64,000 nt of DNA from Bradyrhizobium sp. Ec3.3 (GCF_000472925.1 NZ_AXAS01000002.1:124001-188000); one strand, 5' to 3'; counted from the stretch's first letter, positions 54,469-63,307 are shown. Made by a program: numbers and translations. The notes: generated from the sequence alone by a model not told the origin.

Positions 54469-55367
54469 ACCTGCTCCTTGACGCGACTTGCGGCCAGGAG
54501 TGTGTCGGCATTCTCCTGCGACAACGGCAGCAGCGGCGGCCGCATCCGGCGCCAGTCGGCGTGGCCGGTCTCCTGCGCCAGCAGCGTCTTCAGCGAAGCG
54601 ATCTGGGGGAACACGGAGACGCGCTCGCGCGCCTTGATGATGCGGCTCTGCGCCGCCTCCAGCGCGGCGTCATCGTCATTATAGTGACGGAATACGTAAG
54701 CGAGTTCACGCGCGACCAAGTTCGAGGTTGCGGTGATGCAGCCCGCGCCGCCCTTCTTCAGAAGCGGCAGCAGCAGCGGATCGGCGCCTGCGAGCACCGC
54801 AAAGCCCGGGAATTTCTCGATCATCGCCGTCATGTTGGCAAAGTCGCCCGAAGAATCCTTGATGCCGACGATGACGTCCGGATAGGCTGCGCGCAGCCGC
54901 GCGATCACCGCGTGCGGGATCGGCTGATGCGACATCTGGGGGATGTGATAGAGCAAGACCTTGAGTCTGGCATCAGCGACACGCTGAATGACCTCACTGT
55001 AGGATGCGAACAGTCCCTCGTCGGTGATGTCCTTGTAGTAGAACGGCGGCAGCATCACGACGGTGGTCACGCCGAGCGAGAGCGCGTGCCGTGTCAGCTC
55101 GACGGTTTCGGTCAGCGCCGGCACACCGGTCCCCGGCAGGAGCTTTGACGGCGCGATCCCTGCGCCGACGACGCTCTCGATCAGCGCCTTGCGTTCGCTC
55201 GCCGAAAACGAGTTGGCTTCTCCGGTCGTGCCCAGCAATGCGATGCCGTCACAGCCTTCGCTCAGGAGATGGCGACAATGCTTGATGAATACGCGATGAT
55301 CCGGCGCAAGATCGGCATCCAGCGGCGTCAACGCCGCGCAAAATACGCCTTTGGGCTGAACGTCCAC
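54465..55367 (-). CDS. Dihydrodipicolinate synthase/N-acetylneuraminate lyase family aldolase
   Basis: 300 residues from GTG 55367 (GGAGGAG eight bases upstream). TIM-barrel class I aldolase with LLGTTGEANSFS (pyruvate-binding GTTGE at 46-50), Tyr140 and Schiff-base Lys170 in IVGIKDSSGDF. Family members make or cleave 2-keto-3-deoxy acids with pyruvate. Placed first in a catabolic operon, it probably cleaves such an acid rather than making lysine precursors. The partner aldehyde would then be handled by the dehydrogenases. A shared regulatory element lies upstream (55403-55434). Confidence 0.85.
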   Translation of the reverse strand: MDVQPKGVFCAALTPLDADLAPDHRVFIKHCRHLLSEGCDGIALLGTTGEANSFSASERKALIESVVGAGIAPSKLLPGTGVPALTETVELTRHALSLGVTTVVMLPPFYYKDITDEGLFASYSEVIQRVADARLKVLLYHIPQMSHQPIPHAVIARLRAAYPDVIVGIKDSSGDFANMTAMIEKFPGFAVLAGADPLLLPLLKKGGAGCITATSNLVARELAYVFRHYNDDDAALEAAQSRIIKARERVSVFPQIASLKTLLAQETGHADWRRMRPPLLPLSQENADTLLAASRVKEQV

Positions 55368-55394
55368 GACGAGAGCTCCTCCGTTGGCATCCGG

Positions 55395-55434
55395 CCGATC
55401 GATTGATCGGAGTCCGAACAATTGTTGTCAAACC
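55395..55434 (-). promoter_or_regulatory. Candidate IclR-regulon element, copy 1 (aldolase operon)
   Basis: On the minus strand 55434-55403 begins GGTTTGACAACAATTGTTCG and continues through ACTCCGATCAA. It aligns, with one gap, at about 27 of 32 positions with 56509-56541 on the plus strand. It contains the palindrome AACAATTGTT (55417-55426). The dyad CCGATC-N4-GATCGG (55395-55410) overlaps its end. It lies about 36 bases before the aldolase start. Confidence 0.6.
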
Positions 55435-55595
55435 TTGAGGAGGTGATTAGACTTCGCAGTCGCGGTCGTCAAGCGAGCAGCCCATGCCTTTCCATCCGGG
55501 ACGGCTGTCCTCCTGCCGGACCGGCCCAAGTAGAGCGCGGATTTGCGAGGAGTTCCAACTCTTTCCGCAAGACGTCAGACGAGAGGAAACGAACA

Positions 55596-56393
55596 TTGGC
55601 CAAAGCCGCATCGCCTGCCGACAATCCCAAGAACTTCGTGAACTCGGTGGCCAAGGCCTTCGCAGTGCTGAAGAGTTTTTCGGCCGAAGAGTTCGAATTG
55701 ACGATCACGGAGATTGCCGAGCGCGCCGAGATGGACCGCGGCACGGCGTTCCGCCTGGTGCAGACACTGGTCAAGCTCGGCTACCTCCACGCCAACGAGG
55801 CGACGCGCCACTATCGTCTCAGCCTGAAGTGCCTCGATCTCGGCTACACGGCGCTCTCCGCCGGCAATCTGCGCGGCCAAGCCGAACCGCTGCTGCGCGA
55901 GCTCGTCCCGTCGCTGGGTGACGCCGCCTCGCTCGGCGTTCTCGACGGCAGCGACGTCGTCTATCTCGCGCGCGTCAGCGCCGGCCTCGACCGCCACAAG
56001 ATCGACCGCAGGCCCGGTAGCCGGATCAAGGCCTACGCCGCAGCGCTCGGGCACGTCATGCTTGCGGGCCTGCCGAAGAACGAGCAGATCGCGCGGCTCG
56101 AGGCCACCGAGCGGATCAAATTGTCGGAGCGCACGCTGACGGATCTGAAGGCGCTGCTCACGCGGCTCGATCTGGTGCGCAAGCAGGGTTATGCCGTCTC
56201 GGACGGCGAAAACGCCTATGGCTTGCGCACGCTCGCCGCACCGGTGTTCGGCCCCGACAAATCCATCGTGGCGGGTATCAGCCTCACCGTCGACGCCAAC
56301 CGCATCGATATCAAGACGTTCGAGAAATCGGCGCTGCCGGAAGTGCTGCGGGTCGCCAAGCTCTTGACCAACGCCGTCCAGATGAGCGGCTGA
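55596..56393 (+). CDS. IclR-family transcriptional regulator
   Basis: 265 residues from TTG 55596, with AGAGGAAA about eight bases upstream; further upstream the frame stays open but overlaps the control region and has no domain. The winged helix (SVAKAFAVLKSFSAEEFELTITEIAERAEMDRGTAFRLVQTLVKLGYL) is followed by the IclR effector domain (LGVLDGSDVVYLARVSAGLDRHK, HVMLAGLP, LAAPVFGPDKSIVAGISLTV). It lies between two operons that share a ~33-bp element, so it is the likely controller of both. Confidence 0.88.
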   Translation: MAKAASPADNPKNFVNSVAKAFAVLKSFSAEEFELTITEIAERAEMDRGTAFRLVQTLVKLGYLHANEATRHYRLSLKCLDLGYTALSAGNLRGQAEPLLRELVPSLGDAASLGVLDGSDVVYLARVSAGLDRHKIDRRPGSRIKAYAAALGHVMLAGLPKNEQIARLEATERIKLSERTLTDLKALLTRLDLVRKQGYAVSDGENAYGLRTLAAPVFGPDKSIVAGISLTVDANRIDIKTFEKSALPEVLRVAKLLTNAVQMSG

Positions 56394-56440
56394 TCCCTCT
56401 TTCAACCGGGAACCCACTGAACTCGCTACGGCAATGAACG

Positions 56441-56466
56441 CGCGGCGGGCGCGCCCCACCGCCGCG
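56441..56466 (+). terminator. Hairpin downstream of the IclR gene
   Basis: Arms CGCGGCGG (56441-56448) and CCGCCGCG (56459-56466) pair perfectly around a 10-base loop, 48 bases past the IclR stop. No U-run follows, so it is a possible but not certain terminator separating the regulator from the symporter operon. Confidence 0.4.
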
Positions 56467-56508
56467 TCAACGCGTGCGCTTGACGGAAGGCGCCCGGGCA
56501 GGTCTAAT

Positions 56509-56541
56509 AGGATTTAACAACATTTGTTCGCATTCCGATCA
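56509..56541 (+). promoter_or_regulatory. Candidate IclR-regulon element, copy 2 (symporter operon)
   Basis: Begins GGATTTAACAACATTTGTTC and continues with ATTCCGATCAA; nearly the same as the inverse of 55403-55434. It lies 75 bases before the symporter start and points toward it. Confidence 0.6.
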
Positions 56542-56615
56542 ACGAGCAATCGGACAAAACCGGACGTAGCGGGCTTCACAACACCGCGTCCGTGTCACCA
56601 GAGGAAACACCATCG

Positions 56616-58052
56616 ATGCAAGCCATCCTCAATGGAGAGAGCACGCTCATCGTCACGATGATCGCCGCCTACATCGCCTTCACGTCGTGGCTCACGATCA
56701 AGCTGCGCAGCAGGACGAGCGATCAGTTCATGACCGGTGCGCGCGCCATGCCCGCCGTCGTCGTCGGCGTGCTCATGATGTCCGAGTTCGTCGGCGCCAA
56801 GTCGACCGTCGGCACGGCCCAGGAAGCGTTTCAGTCCGGCATGGCCGCTGGATGGGCCGTGCTTGGCGCGTCGATCGGCTTCCTTCTGTTCGGGTTCTTG
56901 ATGGTGAAGAAGCTCTACAATTCCGGCGAATACACGATCTCGGCCGCGATCGCGCAGAAATACGGCAAGTCGACCATGCTCACCGTGTCGGTGATCATGA
57001 TCTACGCGCTGCTGCTCGTGAACGTCGGCAACTATGTCAGTGGCGCGGCGGCCATCGCCACCTCGCTGCATATCAGCCTACCCGTTGCGATGTGCATCAT
57101 CGCCGTGGTCTCTACTTTCTATTACGTGTTCGGCGGCCTGAAGGGCGTGGCCTGGGTCACGATCCTGCACAGCGCCATCAAGGTCGTCGGCATCCTCATC
57201 ATCTTCGCGGTCGCCATGTCGTTAACCGGCGGGATCGCGCCGATCCAGGCGAAACTGCCGGCCTATTACTTCAGCTGGGACGGCAAGATCGGCTTCACGA
57301 CCATCTTCGCCTGGACCTTCGGCACGGTTGGCGCGATCTTCTCGACGCAGTTCATCGTGCAGGCGATCTCCTCGACGCCGAGCGCCGACGACGCCCGCAA
57401 GGCGACCTTCTACGCGGCGGCGTTCTGTCTCCCGCTCGGCTTCCTGCTCGCCCTGATCGGCGTTGCGGCGAAATTCCTCTATCCGGACATGAACAGCCTT
57501 TACGCGCTGCCGGTATTCCTGGAGAAGATGCCACCGCTGGCCTCCGCTTTCGTGACGACCTCGCTGGTCGCCTCGATCTTCGTCAGCGTCTGCACCGTCG
57601 CGCTCGCGATCGCCTCGCTCGTGGTACGTGACTTCTACGTCCCCTACTGGAAGCCGACGCCGGAGCGCGAACTGAAGATGACCCGCGTATTCTCGGTCGT
57701 GATCGGTATCGTGCCGCTGGTGTTCGTGTTCTTCGTTCCCGAGATCCTCAAGCTGTCGTTCTTCACGCGTGCGCTGCGGCTGTCGATCACCATCGTCGCC
57801 ATGATGGGCTTCTATCTGCCGCTGTTTGCCAGCAACCGCGGCGCGACCGCCGGCCTGATCGGCGCCGCGGTCTCGACGACGGTCTGGTATCTGCTCGGTA
57901 ATCCCTTCGGCATCGACAACATGTATATCGCAGCGGCGACGCCGCTGGTCGTGATGGCGATCGAGCGTCTCGTGCTCGGCCGCACGCCCATTGAACGCGA
58001 CGCCCCGACAGCCGCGCAAGCTAATACTCTCGTGGAAAGCACTTCAGCATGA
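56616..58052 (+). CDS. Sodium:solute symporter (SSS family)
   Basis: 478 residues from ATG 56616 (AGAGGAAA upstream); GTG 56592 is the alternative. About thirteen helices with the SSS pattern: FMTGARAMPAVVVGVLMMSEFVGAKSTVGTAQEAFQSG in helix 1-2, YVFGGLKGVAWVTILHSAIKVVG, and later FVTTSLVASIFVSVCTVALAIASLVVRDFY with Na+-site Ser/Thr residues. It would import the sugar acid or similar substrate broken down by this regulon. The Asp-box gene overlaps its stop by four bases. Confidence 0.88.
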   Translation: MQAILNGESTLIVTMIAAYIAFTSWLTIKLRSRTSDQFMTGARAMPAVVVGVLMMSEFVGAKSTVGTAQEAFQSGMAAGWAVLGASIGFLLFGFLMVKKLYNSGEYTISAAIAQKYGKSTMLTVSVIMIYALLLVNVGNYVSGAAAIATSLHISLPVAMCIIAVVSTFYYVFGGLKGVAWVTILHSAIKVVGILIIFAVAMSLTGGIAPIQAKLPAYYFSWDGKIGFTTIFAWTFGTVGAIFSTQFIVQAISSTPSADDARKATFYAAAFCLPLGFLLALIGVAAKFLYPDMNSLYALPVFLEKMPPLASAFVTTSLVASIFVSVCTVALAIASLVVRDFYVPYWKPTPERELKMTRVFSVVIGIVPLVFVFFVPEILKLSFFTRALRLSITIVAMMGFYLPLFASNRGATAGLIGAAVSTTVWYLLGNPFGIDNMYIAAATPLVVMAIERLVLGRTPIERDAPTAAQANTLVESTSA

Positions 58053-59239
58053 TCGCGGACACCGAGATCGCGGCCGACGGTGTCGTGCGCCGGGCGGCCG
58101 GCGATCCCGACCGGTTCGATGCCTTCATTCCGTCGCCCTGCGTGCAGAACCACGCGGCCAATCTGATGCCCCTTGCGGGCGGCGACCTCGGCTGCGTCTG
58201 GTTCGGCGGCACGCAGGAAGGCATGTCGGACATCTCAGTCTACTTCTCCCGCCTTTCCCGCAGCGCGACGCAATGGTCGCCGGCCGAAAAGCTGTCTGAC
58301 GATTCCAAGCGTTCCGAGCAGAACCCGGTGCTGTTCCCTGCCCCGGACGGCACGCTGTGGCTGATGTGGACAGCGCAGCTTGCGGGAAACCAGGACACGG
58401 CCTTCGTCCGCAGGCGCCTGTCACGCGACAACGGTCGCAGCTGGGGCCCGATCGAGACGCTGTTTCCGGAGCAGCGCGGCCGCGGCACTTTCATCCGCCA
58501 GCCGATCGTGGTGCTCGACAATGGCGACTGGCTGCTTCCCGTCTTCTATTGTCACAGCACGCCGGGACGGAAATGGAACGGCGACGAGGACACCAGCGCG
58601 GTGAAGATCTCCTCCGACGCAGGAAAGACCTGGCGTGACGTGGACGTCCCGGAAAGCCGTGGCTGCGTGCATATGTGCATCGAACGCCTTGACGACGGCT
58701 CGCTGCTCGCGCTGTTCCGCAGCCGCTGGGCCGACAACATCTATCAGAGCCGGTCCACCGATCACGGCCGCACATGGTCGACGCCGGTCGCAACCGTTCT
58801 TCCGAACAACAACTCCTCGATCCAGTTCACGCACCTTGCCGACGGACATCTCGCGCTCGTTTTCAATGACAGCAGCGCGAATGCTTCGACCGACCGCCGT
58901 CTGTCGCTCTACGACGAGATCGAGGACGAGCTGCCGCCCGTGATCGCCGGCGACGGCAAAACGGACGGACGTTCCGCGTTCTGGGGAGCGCCGAGAGCCC
59001 CGATGACGCTCGCCGTGTCGAGCGACGGCGGACGGAGCTGGACCAAGCGCGACGTCGAGACCGGTGATGGCTATTGCATGACCAACAATTCGCGCGACCA
59101 GACCAACCGCGAACTGTCATATCCCTCGGTCAAGCAGACCGCCGACGGCGCGCTTCACATGGCCTTCACCTTTCATCGGCGGGCGATCAAGCATGTTCGC
59201 GTGAGCGAGCCATGGGTCACGCGCGCGGCCAGGGACTAG
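58049..59239 (+). CDS. Asp-box (sialidase-fold) protein without signal peptide
   Basis: 396 residues. Four BNR/Asp boxes of S-x-D-x-G-x-x-W form are seen near residues 125-132 (SRDNGRSW), 188-195 (SSDAGKTW), 236-243 (STDHGRTW) and 324-331 (SSDGGRSW), giving a six-bladed propeller. Region 149-171 (IRQPIVVLDNGDWLLPVFYCHS) matches exo-sialidase-type domains in bacterial sugar clusters. There is no signal peptide or membrane anchor, so it should be cytoplasmic and act after import, possibly as a lactonase, lyase or hydrolase. Real sialidase activity is doubtful given location. Coupled by ATGA overlap to the symporter. Confidence 0.8.
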   Translation: MIADTEIAADGVVRRAAGDPDRFDAFIPSPCVQNHAANLMPLAGGDLGCVWFGGTQEGMSDISVYFSRLSRSATQWSPAEKLSDDSKRSEQNPVLFPAPDGTLWLMWTAQLAGNQDTAFVRRRLSRDNGRSWGPIETLFPEQRGRGTFIRQPIVVLDNGDWLLPVFYCHSTPGRKWNGDEDTSAVKISSDAGKTWRDVDVPESRGCVHMCIERLDDGSLLALFRSRWADNIYQSRSTDHGRTWSTPVATVLPNNNSSIQFTHLADGHLALVFNDSSANASTDRRLSLYDEIEDELPPVIAGDGKTDGRSAFWGAPRAPMTLAVSSDGGRSWTKRDVETGDGYCMTNNSRDQTNRELSYPSVKQTADGALHMAFTFHRRAIKHVRVSEPWVTRAARD

Positions 59240-59240
59240 G

Positions 59241-59924
59241 ATGATGGGCGGGAGGCCTCACGCACTCGTGACGGGCGCCAGCTCTGGCATTGGAGCTGCG
59301 ATCGTCGAACGCCTGCTGCGCGACGGCTGGCGCGTCACCGGCATCAGCCGCCGCCCCGCCCCCTTCGACCATCCGGCGTTCGATCACCTGTCGCTTGATC
59401 TCGGCGACGTCGATGCTATCGCGCCTGCCGTCGCAGGCATCGCACCGACGGCGCTCGTTCATGCCGCGGGCGTTCTCAGGGGCGGCCAGCTCGGCGCGCT
59501 CAACCATGACGACGGTGCCGCGATGTGGCGGCTGCATGTCGATGTCGCCGAACGTCTTGCCGACGCGCTGGCGCCGCGCCTGCCCGAGGGCGGGCGTATC
59601 GTCTTCATCGGCAGCCGGACTGCATCGGGCGCATCCGGCCGGGGACAATACGCTGCGACGAAAGCGGCGCTGGTTGCGCTCGCACGTTCATGGGCGGCGG
59701 AGCTCGCGCCACGCGGCATCACGGTGAACGTCGTCGCGCCCGCCGCAACCGAAACGCCGATGCTCCAAGATCCGACGCGCGTCAATGTGACGCCCAAGTT
59801 GCCGCCGATCGGCCGCTTCATCCGTCCCGAGGAAGTCGCGGCCAGCGTGGCGTTCCTGCTCTCGGCGGAAGCCGGGGCAATCACCGGGCAGCAACTCGTC
59901 ATCTGCGGCGGCAGCTCGCTCTGA
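59241..59924 (+). CDS. SDR-family oxidoreductase
   Basis: 227 residues. Cofactor loop TGASSGIG (11-18), AAG in HAAGVL, catalytic Ser in FIGSRTAS, YAATK with Tyr/Lys, and the C-terminal GQQLVICGG. A basic pair (SRRPAP) after the second strand favours NADP. It starts one base after the Asp-box stop, in the symporter operon, and probably oxidises or reduces an intermediate of the imported compound. Confidence 0.85.
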   Translation: MMGGRPHALVTGASSGIGAAIVERLLRDGWRVTGISRRPAPFDHPAFDHLSLDLGDVDAIAPAVAGIAPTALVHAAGVLRGGQLGALNHDDGAAMWRLHVDVAERLADALAPRLPEGGRIVFIGSRTASGASGRGQYAATKAALVALARSWAAELAPRGITVNVVAPAATETPMLQDPTRVNVTPKLPPIGRFIRPEEVAASVAFLLSAEAGAITGQQLVICGGSSL

Positions 59925-60005
59925 ACGCGACGCTCGTGCGCAGCTTGCCAGATCACGCCCGCGGCGCTCTACTCATCATGTCCTGACTCTGGGAGGAGAC
60001 ACGAC

Positions 60006-61958
60006 ATGGTACGTTATCCTGCTCTGTTGAGCGGGCTGATTGCCCTTGCCCTCACCACCTCCGCCAATGCTGAGGTCACGCGCTTCAACATCCTCGAACG
60101 CGCCGCCTCCGTCCTGCAAGGCCGCAGCTTCGGCGCCGCCGGTCAGGTCGAGAAGATCGCCGCGCGTGCCACCATCGCACTCGATCCGGCCAATCCCCAC
60201 AACTCCGTCATCACCGACCTCGACCGCGCGCCGCGCAATGCCGACGGCAAGGTCGAAGCCATCAGCGACGTCGTCATCCTGCGTCCCGCGCATCCGAACG
60301 GCATCCTGCTGTTCGAAATACCAAACCGTGGGCGCAGGCTGATATCGGCGTGGTTCGACAACAGCTCGATCCAGGGGAGCATCCGTCTCGAGCAAGCGGA
60401 TGACATGAGCCGCGGCTTCCTGCTGTCGCAGGGCTACACGCTGGTCTGGGCCGGCTGGCAGGCGGATGCGCCCACAGGCGCTGGCTTGCTGGGGATCCAG
60501 GTGCCGGTCGTTACCGGTATCACTGGACCCGTTCGCGAGGAGTGGAGTTTTGGCGACACGACGAGCCCGCATCGCGCAACGCTGAGCTATCCGGTCGCGG
60601 ACCGGGCGAGCGCGCAATTGTCGGTGCATGCTCGCGCCGACGATCCGCGACAAACTCCACCGGAGCTCAAGTTCAGCTTCGTCGACGACACGACGATCGA
60701 GATCACGCGCCCGCCCGGCTTGATCCCGGATGCGCTGTACGAGCTGACCTATACGGCGCGCGACCCGAAGGTGACAGGCATGGGCCTCGCCGCGATCCGC
60801 GACGTCACCGCCTTCCTGCGGCGCGAGCGCGGTCCGACCAATCCGCTCGCGGCCGACGGCCAGAGCGGCATCTCGCGGGCGATCGGGCTCGGCATCTCGC
60901 AGTCCGGCCGCCTGCTTCGCGACGTGCTTTATTTTGGGATGAACGAGGACGAAGCCGGACGACTGGTATTCGAGGCGATGATGCCGATCATCCCCGGCGC
61001 GCGGCGCAGCTTCACCAATGACCGTTTTGCCGAGCCAGGCCGCAATCCCGGACCCGAGTTCGACCGGCTCTATCCCGTGCTGCGTTTCCCCTTCACCTAT
61101 GCCGTCACGGAGGATGCATTCACTGGCCGGCGTGACGGGCTGTTGCTCCGCTGCGGCCTGACCAACACCTGTCCGCGCATCATGCAGGTCGACTCCGAGT
61201 TCGAGTTCTGGGGATCCGAAGCGAGCTTGCTCGTCACCGACACGCGCGGGCGCAATCTGGAGCCGCCGCCGGAGGTGCGGCTCTACATGGTCGCAGGCAG
61301 CCCGCACGGCAATGTCGCGAGCGCCGTCGTGACCCATAGACCGACCTGCACCCTGCCGCTAAATCCCGTCTATGGCGGTCCCGCCTTCCGCGCGCTGCTG
61401 ACCGACTTGCGCGCTTGGATCATCGAGGACTTGCCGCCGCCCGCAAGCCGCTACCCGACACTCGCGCAGAATACGCTTGTAGCGGCCGGCGATGTTTATC
61501 CGGTGCCGATCCCCGGCCTCGGCTATCGCGCCCAATATGCGCGCGCGGAGGCGATCGAACAGGCAACTCCGTTGCCGAAGGTGCGCGGGGAATACCCGCT
61601 CTATCTGCCGCGCGCCGGCGCTGATGGCAACGCGCTGGCGGGCATCCGGTTGCCGTTGCTTGCTGCGGCTCGCGCGACCTACACGGGATGGAATGCGATC
61701 GCCGGGGCAGACGGCGCGCAGACTCTGTGTTCCCAGATGGGCGGTACGCTGGCGTTCGCCGGCACGCGCGCAGAGCGTCTTGCCGCCGGCGATCCCCGCC
61801 CCTCGATCGAGGAGCTCTATCCCACGCCGGATGCCTATGTAGCCGCAGTCAAGGCGGCAAGCATGCGAATGGTCGATGACCGCCTGCTCCTCCCAGAGGA
61901 TGCGGCCGATGCCATCGCGGCGGCGCAAGCCGGCACGCTGGCCCGGCTCGCGCCTTAA
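60006..61958 (+). CDS. Secreted alpha/beta hydrolase-domain protein
   Basis: 650 residues with GGGAGGAG upstream of ATG 60006. Signal peptide MVRYPALLSGLIALALTTSANA. Nucleophile elbow GISQSGRLLRD near 296-306 (Ser298). The long frame and LRGRxS-free layout match the large alpha/beta hydrolase-domain proteins common in rhizobia, often esterases or feruloyl-esterase-like. It lies 81 bases after the SDR gene and could release an ester-linked substrate outside the cytoplasm for the symporter. Its stop codon is the first codon of the palindromic repeat copy B. Confidence 0.8.
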   Translation: MVRYPALLSGLIALALTTSANAEVTRFNILERAASVLQGRSFGAAGQVEKIAARATIALDPANPHNSVITDLDRAPRNADGKVEAISDVVILRPAHPNGILLFEIPNRGRRLISAWFDNSSIQGSIRLEQADDMSRGFLLSQGYTLVWAGWQADAPTGAGLLGIQVPVVTGITGPVREEWSFGDTTSPHRATLSYPVADRASAQLSVHARADDPRQTPPELKFSFVDDTTIEITRPPGLIPDALYELTYTARDPKVTGMGLAAIRDVTAFLRRERGPTNPLAADGQSGISRAIGLGISQSGRLLRDVLYFGMNEDEAGRLVFEAMMPIIPGARRSFTNDRFAEPGRNPGPEFDRLYPVLRFPFTYAVTEDAFTGRRDGLLLRCGLTNTCPRIMQVDSEFEFWGSEASLLVTDTRGRNLEPPPEVRLYMVAGSPHGNVASAVVTHRPTCTLPLNPVYGGPAFRALLTDLRAWIIEDLPPPASRYPTLAQNTLVAAGDVYPVPIPGLGYRAQYARAEAIEQATPLPKVRGEYPLYLPRAGADGNALAGIRLPLLAAARATYTGWNAIAGADGAQTLCSQMGGTLAFAGTRAERLAAGDPRPSIEELYPTPDAYVAAVKAASMRMVDDRLLLPEDAADAIAAAQAGTLARLAP

Positions 61959-62106
61959 AGCACGATGAGAATGGGATGAATCAACATCGCGCTTTAGGTT
62001 ATTGTTTGAGCATGATCTCCCGCGCAAACGCGTTCCGCGTTTGTCGCGAGGGAAAACCGCTTCGCGCTTTGGGCTAACGTGGCCCTTCGGGTCGGGATCA
62101 TGCTCT
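61956..62106 (+). repeat. Palindromic intergenic repeat, copy B
   Basis: Starts with the hydrolase TAA stop, as copy A (18367-18497) starts with the oxidase stop. First hairpin TAAAGCACGATG against CATCGCGCTTTA (one mismatch), then the GAGCATGATC block, the CAAACGCG/CGCGTTTG hairpin, and a 3' part carrying an extra GGGCTAACGTGGCCC-type hairpin missing in copy A, ending GGGATCATGCTCTA. Confidence 0.88.
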
Positions 62107-62148
62107 AGCGATTCCGAGCGAAGTGCCGGCACGGCGACGGCAACCAGG

Positions 62149-62162
62149 TATACATCTGTATA
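62149..62162. promoter_or_regulatory. Short dyad upstream of receiver-only regulator
   Basis: TATAC (62149-62153), ATCT, GTATA (62158-62162): a perfect small inverted repeat about 93 bases ahead of the gene at 62255. It could be a regulator site or contain -10-like sequence; evidence is symmetry only. Confidence 0.3.
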
Positions 62163-62254
62163 GTCGCCGCGACTGACGGTTGGACCTAAGCTCTCGTCAA
62201 CGGTCGGGATCATCGTTGTCGTCCCGCCGATGCCCGTTTTCGGGATGACGGATC

Positions 62255-62641
62255 GTGCAAGTACCCCATGCAGGACGGCTCGTTGCGATCGTAGACGACG
62301 ACAACTCGGTTCGTACCGCAGTTGGCGGGCTGCTGCGCTCCATTGGCGTTTCTGCGGAGGTGTTTGCATCTGCGGAGGAGTTCCTGCGCTTCGCGAAGAT
62401 GGATCAGGTTGGTTGCTTGGTCGTCGACGCCAATATGCCGAACATGAGCGGACTTGATCTGCACCAGACACTGATCGGCCGGGGAAATTCGATCCCCACG
62501 ATCATCATAACCGCCTATCCGAGCGACCATGTCCGGGCGCGCGCCCAGCAGAATGGCGTGCATTGCCTGCTCACCAAGCCGTTCAACGAGGACGATCTGC
62601 TCAGCGCCATTGGCAACGCCCTGGCTCGAGCAGGCCGGTGA
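62255..62641 (+). CDS. Receiver-only response regulator (FixJ-like)
   Basis: 128 residues from GTG 62255. A complete receiver domain: AIVDDDNSVRTAVGGLLRSIG start, phospho-acceptor Asp58 in LVVDANMP, Thr in IIITAYPSD, and Lys in LLTKPF. No output domain follows, so it works by protein contact or phosphate transfer (single-domain CheY/DivK style) in the FixL/FixJ-like group. It converges on the FixJ-type gene with only three bases between the stop codons and no terminator. Confidence 0.8.
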   Translation: MQVPHAGRLVAIVDDDNSVRTAVGGLLRSIGVSAEVFASAEEFLRFAKMDQVGCLVVDANMPNMSGLDLHQTLIGRGNSIPTIIITAYPSDHVRARAQQNGVHCLLTKPFNEDDLLSAIGNALARAGR

Positions 62642-62644
62642 CCG

Positions 62645-63307
62645 TCAAGCCACCTTGCCGCTGTCGTTCGATTTTCCCAGCGCGAGAAGAACTCGGTCGG
62701 CCATGCGCGATAATTCGGGCAGCGACTTCGCATGCATCTTTCGCATCACCTGGCCGCGATGAACCTTGACGGTGATCTCGCTGAGGCCAAGCTCCGCCGC
62801 GATCTGCTTGTTCAGCCGGCCGCTCACGACCAGCGCCATGACTTCGCGCTCCCGCGGCGTCAAAGTTTCGAAGCGCGCCTTCAGCTCGGCGGCGATCTTC
62901 TCCTGCTCGAGCCATGTCCGGTCGCGGGCGTGGCCAAGCTGGATCGCGTCGAGCAGGTCCTGTTCGCGAAATGGCTTTGTCAGGAATTCGATTGCGCCGC
63001 CCTTCATCGCCTGAACGGACATCGGGATATCGGCATGGCCGGTGATGAAGATGATCGGCAACTGCCGCTTGCCGGTGCCGAGTTCGCGCTGCAACTCGAG
63101 TCCGCTCTGCCCCGGGAGACGGACATCGAGCACCAGGCAGGTCGGCCCTTCCGGCCGCCCCGCATCCAGAAACTCGCTGACCGAGCCCATCAGGCTGACC
63201 CGAAATCCTGCCGACCGCAGCAAATTCCCAAGCGATTGCCTTATGCTCGGATCGTCGTCGATCACGACCACTGTCGCGGGTTGGTCCTTGTCCTTGGGCT
63301 CCGCCAC
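62645..63307 (-). CDS. FixJ-family response regulator
   Basis: 220 residues from GTG 63307 (AAGGTG five bases upstream). Receiver domain with Asp61 in CLVLDVRLPG, Thr in FITGHADIPMSVQAMKGGAIEFLTKPF, a long linker (LEQEKIAAELKARFETL), and a LuxR-type output domain LTPREREVMALVVSGRLNKQIAAELGLSEITVKVHRGQVMRKM. This is the architecture of FixJ, TtrR and related regulators, which control oxygen, light or electron-acceptor responses. No kinase gene adjoins it in the window. Confidence 0.88.
   Translation of the reverse strand: MAEPKDKDQPATVVVIDDDPSIRQSLGNLLRSAGFRVSLMGSVSEFLDAGRPEGPTCLVLDVRLPGQSGLELQRELGTGKRQLPIIFITGHADIPMSVQAMKGGAIEFLTKPFREQDLLDAIQLGHARDRTWLEQEKIAAELKARFETLTPREREVMALVVSGRLNKQIAAELGLSEITVKVHRGQVMRKMHAKSLPELSRMADRVLLALGKSNDSGKVA

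Noticed and set aside
54465..59239. Sialic acid catabolism (sialidase, NanA-like lyase, symporter)
   Set aside because: No NanE epimerase or NanK kinase is present. The kinase is DUF1537 and the dehydrogenase PdxA2-type, and the Asp-box protein lacks an export signal.
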